From Tribonema minus (taxonomy: Eukaryota; Sar; Xanthophyceae; Tribonematales; Tribonemataceae), in contig JAFCMP010000049.1 in the NCBI GenBank assembly GCA_017506865.1, forward strand, positions 124,001 through 188,000: DNA of 64,000 nt, written 5' to 3'. Both the position numbers and the translations under genes were made by a program. The notes beneath the pieces were generated by a model. That model saw only the letters and a program-made list of their open reading frames with translations, had not been told where the DNA came from and did no database searches. The first letter of the stretch is position 1; each line of letters begins with the position of its first letter. This document shows, piece after piece, positions 35,176 to 45,276 of the stretch.

Positions 35176-35596
35176 TTATGGCATCCGCCTCCTCGTTGTC
35201 CCCCCCTCGTCATCACCGCCGTCCCCGTCATCGACGGGACCCCCCCCCCCCCATTCTCCGCCTCGTCGCTTTCCGCCTCTTTGGTGTCCTCCCCCTCTCC
35301 TTGATCCGGGGGATACCCCCGAGATGATGTTCATCAACGCCGCATGTGGTATAGATGCCGCGCATGCCGAGGTTGGCACGCGCATTGGTGTCGCGGTCGA
35401 TGACAGCAATCCTCCCCTCCGCCGCCTGAGCGACAGCGCAGTCCTCGTTCCGGCATACCTTATTTCTGTGCCCAAACTCAGTGCCGCCGCCCTGCATGGG
35501 CTGTCCACATCTCAGGCATGAGACGGAACTGTATGGCTCTGGTGTGACGAATATCGAACATTGGCAAACATTCAGGGGAGGTGCAAGCCAGCTCAA
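35176..35596 (-). pseudogene. Fanzor/TnpB-like nuclease relic, locus C (zinc ribbon and RuvC-III)
   Basis: Reads NVCQCSIFVTPEPYSSVSC, aligning with LACRTVIIVVPEAFTTICC of locus B. It continues SCLRCGQPMQ, GHRNKVCRNEDC (the second Cys pair, better preserved than in locus B), then IAVIDRDTNARANLGMRGI, the RuvC-III motif in its canonical DRDxNAxxN form. The frame ends in a charged tail after about 35228; a neighbouring frame carries an acidic DDGDGGDDEGG tail like that of locus B, suggesting a late frameshift. The RuvC-I/II part should lie to the right, but the YR retrotransposon begins 294 bp away and no RuvC-I exon was found beyond it. This is the best-preserved catalytic C-terminus of the three copies. 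Confidence 0.75.
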
Positions 35597-35889
35597 GCTG
35601 CAGCACCCTCCGGTTCACCCCGGTGGGCGCTGCTGCAAACAATTTGCCCGAAACCACCTGGGTTGCTCAACACCCGCCAGGCACACTCTTGTCTTGTCAT
35701 GAAAATTTTTATGCAGGCCTGTGTGACTAGCTCTGACAGTGCCCAGAACTGAGGACCATGTTGACATATGCCTGAATCACGCCTCTGGGCAACGTGACTA
35801 TTGTGCACCAGGCACTGCTGTCATTCCTCATGGTAGCATGCTGCATGACTGATTAAGGGCGCCGTGAGGCCCCAAAATAGTGTCCGTGT

Positions 35890-36100
35890 AACTAGCCTAC
35901 AGGCTGGTCGACAGAATGCGATGCCTGACGCACAGGGATTGTGCTAGACATGCCATGATGAACATGCAATTCCATATGGGCAAGCAGTGCACAGGAGAGT
36001 TGAGAACACACTGTCATGGCAGGCGCAGTGGGGGGAAAACACCATCCTCACGGGGGAACGCATGGCAGCAACTGCAATGGGTTGCCACACACAACGCCCC
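35890..36100 (-). repeat. Split direct repeat B2 (outer)
   Basis: aactagcctacaggctgg ... acaacgcccc on the plus strand; pairs with 36323-36532. It is separated from A2 by 20 bp (gggtgggtgggaggattttt). Confidence 0.9.
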
Positions 36101-36120
36101 GGGTGGGTGGGAGGATTTTT

Positions 36121-36322
36121 GATGTGGCAGCAGCCTTGCAGAGCGCAGGTTCGCCTATCGACTCGAGCTGCCCGTGCCAACGAAGTCTGATTGACTGATT
36201 GCCACAAGGGTGTTCGAACACGTGGCACTTGACACGTGGCACACGCTTCCTCTCTCTCTGTGTGCCTTTGGCTGGTTCCTGGTTTTTGGCTCCCTTTGTG
36301 CCAAAATTGCCGAAAACTTTGA
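36121..36322 (-). repeat. Split direct repeat A2
   Basis: gatgtggcagcagccttgca ... aaaactttga on the plus strand; pairs with 41448-41649. Confidence 0.9.
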
Positions 36323-36532
36323 AACTAGCCTACAGGCTGGTCGACAGAATGCGATGCCTGACGCACAGGGATTGTGCTAGACATGCCATGATGAACATGC
36401 AATGCCATATGGGCAAGCAGTGCACGGGAGAGTTGAGAACACACTGTCATGGCAGGCGCAGTGGGGGAAAACACCATCCTCACGGGGGAACGCATGGCAG
36501 CAACTGCAATGGGTTGCCACACACAACGCCCC
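36323..36532 (-). repeat. Split direct repeat B1
   Basis: Second copy of 35890-36100, directly abutting A2 and the internal region. Confidence 0.9.
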
Positions 36533-36650
36533 CACAGAAACAGCGTAGGGGAGGGCCCCTGACTCCAGGGGGCCCCGGGGGAAAGGATCCCCCAGGGCCC
36601 CCGGTGAGGGGCCCGACAACCCCCCACAAGCACCGTTGAACTTCGCACTG

Positions 36651-37690
36651 CTAGGGACCTGGAACACGCTCCGGGCCCTGGCCCGCGAGCGCGCATGAGA
36701 TGCGCTGAAAGTCCGCAATGTTGTGCCGTATGTAGTCCTGAAATGCGTCGGAGCGCCACCTGCCAGCCGCCTGAATGAGGCGGCTGGGCACGCCCGCATG
36801 CGCTAGCGTGGTAGCGCCCCCGACGCGCATGGAATGTGTGCCATACCGGCGCGGGTCAAGCCCTTGACGTACCGCAAGCGCCCAAATGAGGCTCTCAGTC
36901 TCTCTGCGTCGCAGGGCACGCACGCCGCCACCATGGGTTGCGACGGACATGAGCGGGTGCCGTAAGGTTGACGCCGCCGGTAGAGCACTGACCACCTCCG
37001 CCAGTATGCGCACCGGTTCCGCCAGGCCACCTCCAGCTGTGGTGAGCACTGCCGTGCTGCCGACGCGCAGCTGGTCTGTCTTGCTGCCGCGTATGACGAC
37101 GTGGGCCTCGTCCGCGGTACGGCAGGCACCGGCGGGGATTGGCCTGCCCTGACGCCGGAAGTGCACATCCCCGGCGCGCACGCAGAAGTCGGGGTGCACT
37201 AGACCGTCGCTGTCATAGGCCCATATCTCTGAAGCCCGCAGCAGCAGAAAGAAGGCCAGGGCCACGCCACGCCACACTGCCAGCAGGTCGCCGCCCGCCG
37301 CCGCCGCCGCCGCATGTCCCGCCATTATGGCTGGCAGAAATAGGCCCTCGTGCGGCTTGGGCGCGCCACACAGCTTTGCAATGGAGTACTGCGTGGCAGC
37401 GCAGAGCGGGTGTGGGGCGAGCAGGACGCTCGCGCAGTGCAGGTGGTGCCACCTGGTAGCCGACAGTCGGTTTTTGATGGTGCCTGCCGTGACGCCGTCC
37501 ACTAGGTAGGAGTGCGCCACGTAGTCCGCCAAGTCCAGCGCGTCGGCTGTGGTGTCGGTGCCGGTTAAGCACAGCGGCTGGTCGGTAGCTGAGCGCCAGG
37601 CCTCCCAACTGCGCCATGCGCTGGCATACTGAGCGATGGTGTCTGGAGCCAGCGCTCCAAGCTGCAGTCGCCGCGCAGCATCGCGAAACT
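36651..37690 (-). CDS. DIRS-group tyrosine recombinase
   Basis: Tyrosine recombinases of this group insert the circular DNA copy of the element. The N-terminal core-binding part starts near 37690, overlapping the end of the RNase H frame in another frame, with LQLGALAPDTIAQYASAW and SWEAWRS. The ORF then reads TAGTIKNRLSATRWHH. The catalytic domain shows the first Arg in FFLLLRASEIW, a beta-hairpin with SKTDQLR (Lys candidate), HSMRVGGATTLAHAG (H-x-x-R) and GRWRSDAFQDYIR (His/Trp position and nucleophile Tyr). All catalytic residues can be placed and this roughly 345-codon frame is uninterrupted, unlike the RT frame. Overlap of the RT/RNase H and YR frames is usual in DIRS-group elements. Confidence 0.85.
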
Positions 37691-38434
37691 ATTGTCGGCG
37701 ACCGGCAGAGGAACATGAAGCTGTGTCCATGCGGGCGGAACAAGGGAGGTAGCGGATGGGTCAAAGGGGGTGCGCGACAGCAGATCGGTTATGCCATTGT
37801 CCACGCCGGGAACGTGCGTGGCATGAAAGCTGACCGCTGTCTGAATTTCGAGCACCGCAAGTACCCGTACAAGCGCACCAGCAGGCCCTTGGTGGGCCGA
37901 CTCTGCGCGTTGCACCCGCGAGACAGCCGTCACGTTGTCGCCGAGGAGCAGCACGCTCTCGCCGGCCACAGCGCCGCCCCCATGTACCAACACTGCCCAA
38001 GCATTGAGCACCATGCCAGCAAGCTCGACGTCGTTGATGAAGACTGCGTCACCGCTGCCGTCGTTGAAGCGTGCCTGCAGATCCTCGGGCAATGGTAGCT
38101 GCCAGAAGACACCGAGCTCTTCGCAGTAGCCGCCCATGCCCCACTTTGATGCGTCGGACAGTAAGCGTCGACGAGGCATCCGCCGCACGTGCATCCACAG
38201 GGGCATGGCCAAGGAAACGGTCATAAGTTCTGCATGGTGCACTAGCCATCGCCACCAGTGCAGGTCTGCGTGGAAGTGGTTGTGCAACTCCAGCACAGTG
38301 CCCGGTGGTGCCCTGCTTGTGTAGTTGCACGCTGCCTGCAGGCGTGATAGGAAATACTTGCCAGGCCGCACCACCAGAGCGAGGAACCGCAGTGTGCCAG
38401 CCAGCACTTGAATGTTGTGCACCGTTGCTGTCAT
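37565..38434 (-). CDS. DIRS-group RNase H domain
   Basis: RNase H removes the RNA template during reverse transcription. The frame begins with the RT thumb/connection (IQVLAGTLRFLALVVRPGKY) and carries the RNase H signature: RLLSDASKWGMGGYC (first Asp), VELAGMVLNAWAVL (Glu), LLGDNVTAVSRV (second Asp) and HATHVPGVDNGITDLLSR (C-terminal His/Asp). These match the DIRS/Ngaro-type RNase H. The frame lies between the RT frame and the YR frame; it is offset from the RT frame by an indel near 38440-38580, so the polyprotein is broken or contains a sequencing error. Confidence 0.8.
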   Translation of the reverse strand: MTATVHNIQVLAGTLRFLALVVRPGKYFLSRLQAACNYTSRAPPGTVLELHNHFHADLHWWRWLVHHAELMTVSLAMPLWMHVRRMPRRRLLSDASKWGMGGYCEELGVFWQLPLPEDLQARFNDGSGDAVFINDVELAGMVLNAWAVLVHGGGAVAGESVLLLGDNVTAVSRVQRAESAHQGPAGALVRVLAVLEIQTAVSFHATHVPGVDNGITDLLSRTPFDPSATSLVPPAWTQLHVPLPVADNSFAMLRGDCSLERWLQTPSLSMPAHGAVGRPGAQLPTSRCA

Positions 38435-38579
38435 TCAAGACCGAGGAAAGTCCCGGAAAAGCATTGCCGTGAGCTTCGCGCGCTTGTCCGCTGGCAGCGA
38501 GAGCTCCATGCTGGACGTGTTGACAAGTATGCCAAGAATGACTGCCTTGGTAGACCAGTTTGCCCATTTTTGACAGGCT

Positions 38580-39609
38580 GATGGGACATGGCCGCAGGTG
38601 GGGTTCGTGACCCCCAAAAAGCGCGAAGTGAGCGTCTATGAGCACTGCTGCCCTATGCATCAGCGTGCACTCATCGCGCACATCGGCCTGGACCCCGTCG
38701 TCGACGTGATAGTGCACGTTGTACGGCGTGCTGTCGTGAACGACGAGCTGCTGCGCTAGGGGGTCCGGGGGAATAGCAGCTATAACAGTGCCGGCAGGCA
38801 GTCGTTTGACTTTCATGTGCGCCGCGGCAATAGCGCGGGCGGCCGCTGATGTGGGGGTGCCCGGCCCGGCCGCTCGCACCTGCCACTGAATGGCCTGCGC
38901 AAAAACGTCGAAGTACCCCGGCGTCAGCCGCCAGCCGAAGCATCCCCGCAGGTCCACCACGACCAGCCCGGCGAGGCGGTAGCAGAATAGAGCTGCGGAC
39001 GCCGGGTCCATTTTCATCTGCCTAAACGCTGACTTGACGTCATCTGCCCTGATGTAGATGTGGCGGTCCGGCTGCCCCAGGCGTAGTGCATACAATAATT
39101 ATTCTGCACAGAACTGCTCAAAGGCGCGACCGAATTCGCATGCTGGCCCCGCAGACATGTCGGTGGCGCTGTTGATAGAGTCACCGGACCCCACGCAGAA
39201 GGTGAGGTCGATGATCCGCCTGAATTTACCCGACTAGTCGCGACTCCGGCTTGCTAATCAGATGCACCGGCGATACCACCAACTGTGGCAGCATGGAGAG
39301 AGCATCGGCGGCGTGAAGCACGATGCAGTGCCCCGCAGCTTCCTCCTCTGCCAGCATGTGCAGCAGCTGCAGCTCATGTGGGCCAGCATGATGGCGGCCG
39401 CAGAGCTGCCAGCGGGCGGCATCGTGCTGAGTTACCCTGTCGCGCACCGGCGGACGGATCCCCACTGTGGCGATGTCGCACAGTAGCGCCAGTTTGTCTG
39501 CTGGGAACGACAGTGCCGCCAGCGTGCGGCGAATGCGCGCCGCATCCAAGTGTGGGGCAGCGAACTCGCCCCCAGTTGACGCACCACACGCCGCATGTCC
39601 CCCCCGCAT
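38580..39609 (-). pseudogene. DIRS-group reverse transcriptase, interrupted
   Basis: Coherent RT sequence reads LSFPADKLALLCDIA and PVHLISKPESR (39609-39226), then after a frame change GKFRRIIDLTF ... SINSATD, a TAA near 39105, and from 39095 IYIRADDVKSAFRQMKM (first catalytic Asp, 'D.k.AF'), CFGWRLTPGYF (template-grip region) and PYNVHYHVDDGVQADV, where HVDD replaces YxDD. Homology is lost by about 38580 through another frame change. The domain belongs upstream of the RNase H frame. With two frameshifts and one stop it is non-functional as read, although the 99% identical flanking repeats suggest recent insertion, so assembly errors should be considered. Confidence 0.75.
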
Positions 39610-39979
39610 ATGCGTATGAGGCGACCGTAAGCAGCGGCAAGAGCGCGAAGGCTGCGCCCTGCGTCCGTGCCCGGGGCGCGCATTGTCCGTAGCGTCGCTA
39701 GCCGCCCCAGCACACTGTCAGGGCCCGTGAACGGTTGCCCCGCAGCGTGATGGATTGCAGCATCTGCAGGGTGTGATCAACGCCACGTACAGCCCGTTAC
39801 ATTAAATAATTTATTAAAAATTTTCAAATCATTTTGTAAATTTTCCGAAGGTTGTTTAATATTCTCAAGTTATTTTTGAACAAGTCGCCTGTCATGACAC
39901 ACATGAGTACAGCGTTCAGTGACGTTCATTGTAAACCACGATGGCATTCACTGGTGTACACCAATCGTCAATCAGGAAT

Positions 39980-41370
39980 CATCATGCGGATTCCGATCGA
40001 GGGAAAATTGCTAAGCACTGCCCCAGTGACCATAATGCGCATGGTATGTGAGGGGGCATGTGCAGCAGGCGCCCGCCCCGCTACTATGTGTATGACCATC
40101 GATCAGGAAACATGATTATCCTGCTGACGGGAAAGTGGCAGGCGCTGCTGCGGCAGCCCCCAACAGCGATAAGCGCGCATGGTATGCGAGGGAACAAGTG
40201 CAGCAAGCGCCCACTCCACTACCAGGTCACCGGTGTATGACCAACACCGTGACTGGAGGTATAAATGCTGGCTTGTGAGGGTAAGTGCTAAGCGTCACCG
40301 CCCCCGGTGGCCAAGAACGTGGCGTGTGAGGGGACATGTGCGACAAGCGCCCACTCTTAGATTACCAGATCCGCAAGGGAGTTACTGCAGCTGCTGCAGA
40401 CTGCAGCTGTACGTCAATCGGAAATTATCGCGTTGAATGGAAGTGCGACGCGCTGCTGCCTCGACGGCCATAAGCTTTGACTGAGTGTATGGTGTGTGAA
40501 AGGAAAACGCTAAGCGCTGCTGCCCCAACGACCATAATTGTATGGCATGTGAGGGGACATGCGCATCAGTCAGGAAACATCATGCTACGGAAAGTGCTAA
40601 GTGCTGCTGCCCCAACGACCATAAGCGTATGGAGTGTGCGGGGACATGCGCAGCAAGCGCCCACTCCATTACTAGGCGTATGACCAGCTCTGGAGGTATA
40701 AATGCGGGCTGGAGGTATAAATGCCGGCTCGTGAGAGGAAGTGCCAGGCGTCGCTGCCCCTGTGGCCAGATACGTGGCCTGCGAGGGGACACGTGCGACA
40801 AGCGCCCGCTTGCCAGATTCACGACGAATTTACTGCTGTACAGTTCGTCGTTGAGGGATTCTCGTGTTAAGGGGGGGGGGGGGGGGGGGGGAATCATAAT
40901 AATACCATAATCTTATGGTATGTGAAGGGAAAATGCTGAGCGCTGCTGCCCCCGACGACCATAAGCGCATGGTATGTGAGGGGACATACTCCTCGGTCAG
41001 GAAACATCGTGCTGGCGGAAGGTGCTAAGTGCTGCTGCCCCAACGACCATAATTTATTAAGCATATGGTATGTGAGGGGACATCTGCAACAAAGCGCCCA
41101 GTCCATTACTAAGTGTGTAACCCACATTGGAAGGAATAAATGCCGGCTTGTGAGGGGAAGTGCCAGGTGTCGCTGCCCCTGTAGCCAATGCGTGGCATAT
41201 GAGGGGACATGTGCGACATGCGCCCACTCCGGCGGACCGCCTGATTCCGGGGTAGATACTGCTGTACGTCATTAAGGAATCATGGCAAAGGGAAGGTGCG
41301 ACGCGCTGCTGTCCTAACGACCATAGGCGTATGGTATGTGAACAGACATGCGCAGCAAGCATTCACTCTG
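39980..41370. repeat. Complex minisatellite in the 5' leader of the YR retrotransposon
   Basis: About ten diverged copies of a phrase like cgtatGGTATGTGAGGGGACATgtgcagcaagcgcccactcc, spaced roughly 85 to 230 bp apart, alternating with two other phrases: gGGAGGTATAAATGCCGGCTtgtgagggg and aAGTGCTAAGtGCTGCTGCCCCAACGACCATAA. The array lies between A1 and the first coding frame. A run of 21 G occurs at 40871-40891. Confidence 0.8.
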
Positions 41371-41447
41371 CTTCCACAAGTGATTTTTTAACCCTGAGAT
41401 TTTTAAACCTTGAAGGTACATTCGCTAGCTCGAGAAGGGAAGTGCCA

Positions 41448-41649
41448 GATGTGGCAGCAGCCTTGCAGAGCGCAGGTTCGCCTGCTGACTCGAGCTGCCC
41501 GTGCCAACGAAGTCTGATTGACTGATTGCCACAAGGGTGTTCGAACACGTGGCACTTGACACGTGGCACACGCTTCCTCTCTCTCTGTGTGCCTTTGGCT
41601 GGTTCCTGGTTTTTGGCTCCCTTTGTGCCAAAATTGCCGAAAACTTTGA
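41448..41649 (-). repeat. Split direct repeat A1 (outer)
   Basis: Second copy of 36121-36322, forming the other terminus of the YR retrotransposon. Confidence 0.9.
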
Positions 41650-42476
41650 GTTTGTCATCAGACTTTTTAGAAGTGCGCCATCGCTCACGTCAGAGACGGG
41701 CGACAGAGAGGCTCTGGTCTTCCAAGGTGATGTTGCAGATGTTGGTGTCCGCATTGACGGAGTAAACATTTGATTCAAGAAAGCAGTACTTTTCTTAATT
41801 GTCGGTTAAGGGTGCAAAAAGCCCAGATGGTTAACATCAAGCTACCACAGTCCCCATGTATCTTGGGACAATTCAAAAGTGTGCCCATGGGCATCAATTG
41901 TCATTTGCTTCTAAACGAGATCACCAAGTGGCATCTCCCCCCCACACTACGTCCCCATCCATCTGTCCACCCACTTCAGACTCCGCCATTTGTGACACAA
42001 TATCACCACCCGCAAAGATTCCTTCATGTCAACAAGGTGTCAATGTGACCACGGCAACGACCACTGCTTACAATGCGGAACCACACCGCCTGCTGTAGTT
42101 CGTTTGACAATTTGAGTGAGCCAATGTGCGCAAGTGCAACGGCATCCCGAACGTGGACTGCCGGTGCTGTGCTGTCAAAGCGGTTGTCTGTCAAAGGCGC
42201 ATATTTGCAGTTTGCAGCCACGCATATACGTTTAGTCAATGAGCTCATGCTCGGGCGGGGGGGGAGGACTTTTATTTGTGATTAATCGTGTCTTTGGATA
42301 ACAACGCCGGATATTGAAATCAGCGCAGCCCTCACCTTCTTCCAACAGGTGATGTTTGTCAAGTGGATCTCTATGTGCACGTATATGCCTCAACAGGGCA
42401 GTGGCAGTGACAAGGAGTAATTACTCGTACTCGAAAAAAAGTGCCTGAAACTATCCACTTCTCGACAGTAGCACTC
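41650..42476. other. Sequence between the YR retrotransposon and LINE copy 2
   Basis: A short plus-strand frame right after the element (41652-41771) reads SLTSETGDREALVFQGD and ends GVRIDGVNI-stop; it could be the remains of a host exon into which the element inserted. Nothing else coding is supported. Short actcgtac motifs occur at 42421-42480. Confidence 0.35.
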
Positions 42477-44470
42477 GTACGTATGGACTTGTATTTATAA
42501 AGGCCCAAGGGAGGCCGGGTTGCCTATGCAATCCAAAAGCTTGCGTCAACGCAGCAGCCTAGTCTGCGCTGTGTCCTAGGAGCTTGGATACCGGCGCTGC
42601 AACACAGCCCAGCATTCGCGCTCCGCGTGTGTACGCCATGACGCGCTCCGCCAACTCCCGCGCCAGCGACATGCTCAGCTCAATGAGGATCTGACTCTTA
42701 GCTAACCCGGCCTTGCGTAACACATCTGCCTTCCCCCCCCCTGAGCACAGTGCTGAATGCATTGCCAACTCCTTGACAAAAAGTCTTGTCTGCTTGCCCA
42801 GCCGTCCGTACGACTCCTGCACGAATGGCACAAAAGCCCAAGATGACGTCAAGGTGCCGGTGTGGTGCTTGACCTTCGCGTCCTCCCCCACCCCAGCAGC
42901 ATAGCCGTCCGTGTTCGAGGCATTTGTTTTGCCTGTCAGGTACGAGCTCGCTGTGGGCGCGCACACACTTGTGTCTAGCACTATTCCCTTGTTACGGTAT
43001 GCACTGCTAAAGTGCAGACACCCTGGGTCAATTACTGTGTCCGCCCGATACCCCGGTACCTTGAAGACGCTAGCATCCTCATTGCGGACAATAGAGACAT
43101 GGTGCTGTCTCAAGATGCGCTGCAGGCACCGTTTTTGGGCTGTGTGTGTCGCGTTGTGCCCCCGTATGTGCTGGCTGGGGCAGCTGATCGCATGCGTGGA
43201 GGTGGGGCTCACGTCACTGCACCGCCATGGGCACACCTCGCCCTGTATGCCCCACCCGTCTATGAAGATCGCAACCAAAATCATCGTGGCTGCTGCCATA
43301 CTGGACGTGGGCGCCGCACCCGGGCGGTCATTGGCAGCGGGTGGCACGCTCATCCACGCCGTTGCCCTGGACGCACGCTGGCTGCGCAGCTGCGCCAGGA
43401 CCCGCGCGCTAGCCTGTTGGGGGCGGCGGCTGGTGTCGCGCGAGTCACCAATAGGTGCAGCCTGCGTCAGCTTGCCCTCGGCACCAGCCGAGGCAGCCTC
43501 TAGGTCCTTCACCAGGCAATCCTCGTATTGGCGTCGAAGAACATTTGAAAGGCCGGCCTGTAGTTCGTGTGTGAAGTGACCGCGCCGGCGGCGAGGCACT
43601 ACCTTCCTGCAGATCTCGTCAGCATAGGCCTCCCAGTCGTCGTCGTCGTCCTCCTGCCCACCGCTGCAGTTGCTTTCTTCCGCGCTAGTTTGTGTTTTAG
43701 CGGGCGTGGAAGAGGCAGCCGCGGCAGCGGCTTGAGGGCCAGGTACGGTCGCTGCCGCAGCGGCCGCCTCGGCGCCAGGCGCAATGCCGTGGGTGTGTGG
43801 GGCTGGCTCAGTGTCACCGTCCCCGTGACGGCAGTTGCGGCATAGATCGCTTGCACCGCAGTGGGGAGCGTCGACGCTGCGGCCGTCGTATCTGCTGCCC
43901 ACCGTAGCAACGATGCTGGGAGCTGCTCGGCCACAGCTGTGCGTGATTTTTCGCCGCCATCAGCTGTCAGCGCTCGCGTAGAGCGTCGCACGGCCTCGAT
44001 GATTGGCGGCAGCCCCTGGTCCTCGTGAATTGCGCATGAGTGCTGCGCAAACCAGGTGACTGCGCCTTGTTCGTCAGTACCGAGCCTCAGGGCCCCTGCT
44101 GCCACAGTTGCATGAAGTATTGCTGGCCGCAGTGTTGTGCATGCCTGGGCCGTGTATGCGGCTGGTGCCAGTAGCCCCAAAAGCGGCATGCCCAGACCGC
44201 CTCGTCGCTCCGGCAACCGTGATGCCCGCAGCGGCACTGCGATGTCCGTGAGTTCTGGCGGGCCCAAGCGCGGCAATACCAGCACGCTGCCACTGCTGGC
44301 TTCCTCATTGTCACCAGCAGTGCAGGCGGCCAGCAGGTGTGACTTCATGGCTGCCGCGGTAGCGCAGCCGTGCAGGCGCAGCATGTGTTCGAGCGTCCAT
44401 GCACAGAACCCGTCAAACGTTTGCAAACATGTCTCACTCAAAGCCGTGTCAACGACCCGAGCTAAGAAGC
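42477..44470 (-). mobile_element. LINE fragment, copy 2, 5'-truncated
   Basis: Matches 28759-30753 over its full length with few differences, on the opposite strand. Its 3' end (gtacgtatggacttgtattt on the plus strand) coincides with the end of copy 1, defining the element's 3' terminus. The 5' end at 44470 abuts the 77-bp dispersed segment. Confidence 0.9.
42559..44441 (-). pseudogene. LINE polyprotein C-terminal region, frameshifted
   Basis: Two overlapping frames, 44441-43599 and 43902-42559, together cover the thumb/linker, the Cys/His cluster and the restriction-like endonuclease part seen in copy 1. The frame changes near 43815, where copy 1 has ...ggaccactgagcc and this copy ...tgacactgagcc, one base shorter. 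The RT catalytic motifs are absent through 5' truncation. The GYRADTVIDPG and VLDTSV motifs are unchanged. Confidence 0.85.
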
Positions 44471-44543
44471 ACTCGTACTCTAGTTGCTCTACTCGTCCCC
44501 CCTCCTGCGTTCGCGGAGATGCATTGAGGTGACTACTTTGTGG
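44466..44543 (-). repeat. 77-bp dispersed segment, copy 2
   Basis: Reverse-complement match to 33801-33877. It ends exactly where LINE copy 2 begins, sharing the bases GCT with it. Confidence 0.8.
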
Positions 44544-45276
44544 CCTGCGACAGGTGTGTCACACACAGCGTATATTACAGGCAGCAGCAGCACAGGACAG
44601 TTTACTTTACAACAGTGGTTACTGCTGGTGTCTACGTGTTCACCTGTTCATCCTGGCGAAGTTGCTGAACGACAGGAGTCCTGTCAACATGCTGTGTCAA
44701 CACACATCACGCGCACAAGCATCAGGTGGGTGCTTGTGCTGCCGCCGCATGTACCGCCTGCAGCTCCTAGAGCAGCCAACAGCTGCAGCAGCAGCAGCAG
44801 CTTCAACAGTAGGCTGCGTGTGGTGGCGCGGAGGTCTCATGCCGAAAGCAACTTTGCAGACCCCTTTTGCCTCGGCAGCGCATTCAAGGAAGGTGGCACA
44901 GCAGAGCTGTCAACTAGTCCAAGGGCCCTTTTTGGAGCATCAACAGTTGCCGCATCAAGCAGCGATAGCTCTTGCTGTGCCACTGTCCAGCAAATCGCCG
45001 TACAGCAACATGTCAAACCTGTTTCTGTCAGCGGTGGGCACGTGATAGACACGTGAAACATCTGATTCGTCGTGTTGCACGCTTTGATGCACTCTGCAAC
45101 CTATGTACAACACTCAGGTCTCTCGCCTGAATTTGATAGATCAGTGTCACGGGATGCTGTGCATCTTCACCACATAGCTACACAGCATGCCCACGCCACT
45201 GCAGATGATGCAGCCGCGGTATAGTTTTAGCACCATGCGTTGCCGTAGTGTGTGCTGGAACAGATGCCACAATGTA

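Larger units (their letters stand above)
35890..41649 (-). mobile_element. DIRS-group (PAT/kangaroo-like) YR retrotransposon with split direct repeats
   Basis: Four repeats define it. Read along the minus strand the order is A1 (41649-41448), internal region, B1 (36532-36323), A2 (36322-36121), B2 (36100-35890): the A1-int-B1-A2-B2 split direct repeat arrangement known for PAT and for Volvox kangaroo. A1/A2 differ at 2 of 202 positions and B1/B2 at about 3 of 211, so the insertion is young. The B1/A2 junction (ACTTTGA|AACTAGCC) is exactly what joining the two outer ends would give, as expected from a circular intermediate. There is no target duplication, as expected for tyrosine-recombinase insertion. 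Internal frames encode RT, RNase H and YR. Flanks suggest the empty site ...GTCCGTGT|GTTTGTCATC. Confidence 0.9.

Noticed and set aside
35890..36532. Simple tandem LTR pair
   Set aside because: The repeats alternate B-A-B on one side and A alone on the other, which fits split direct repeats rather than two LTRs.
36651..37690. Phage or bacterial integrase / Crypton
   Set aside because: The recombinase lies beside RT and RNase H inside split direct repeats, which identifies a DIRS-group retrotransposon.
42911..43579. 222-aa open frame opposite LINE copy 2
   Set aside because: It is the antisense shadow of the LINE frame; the same shadow appears opposite copy 1 at 29699-30319.
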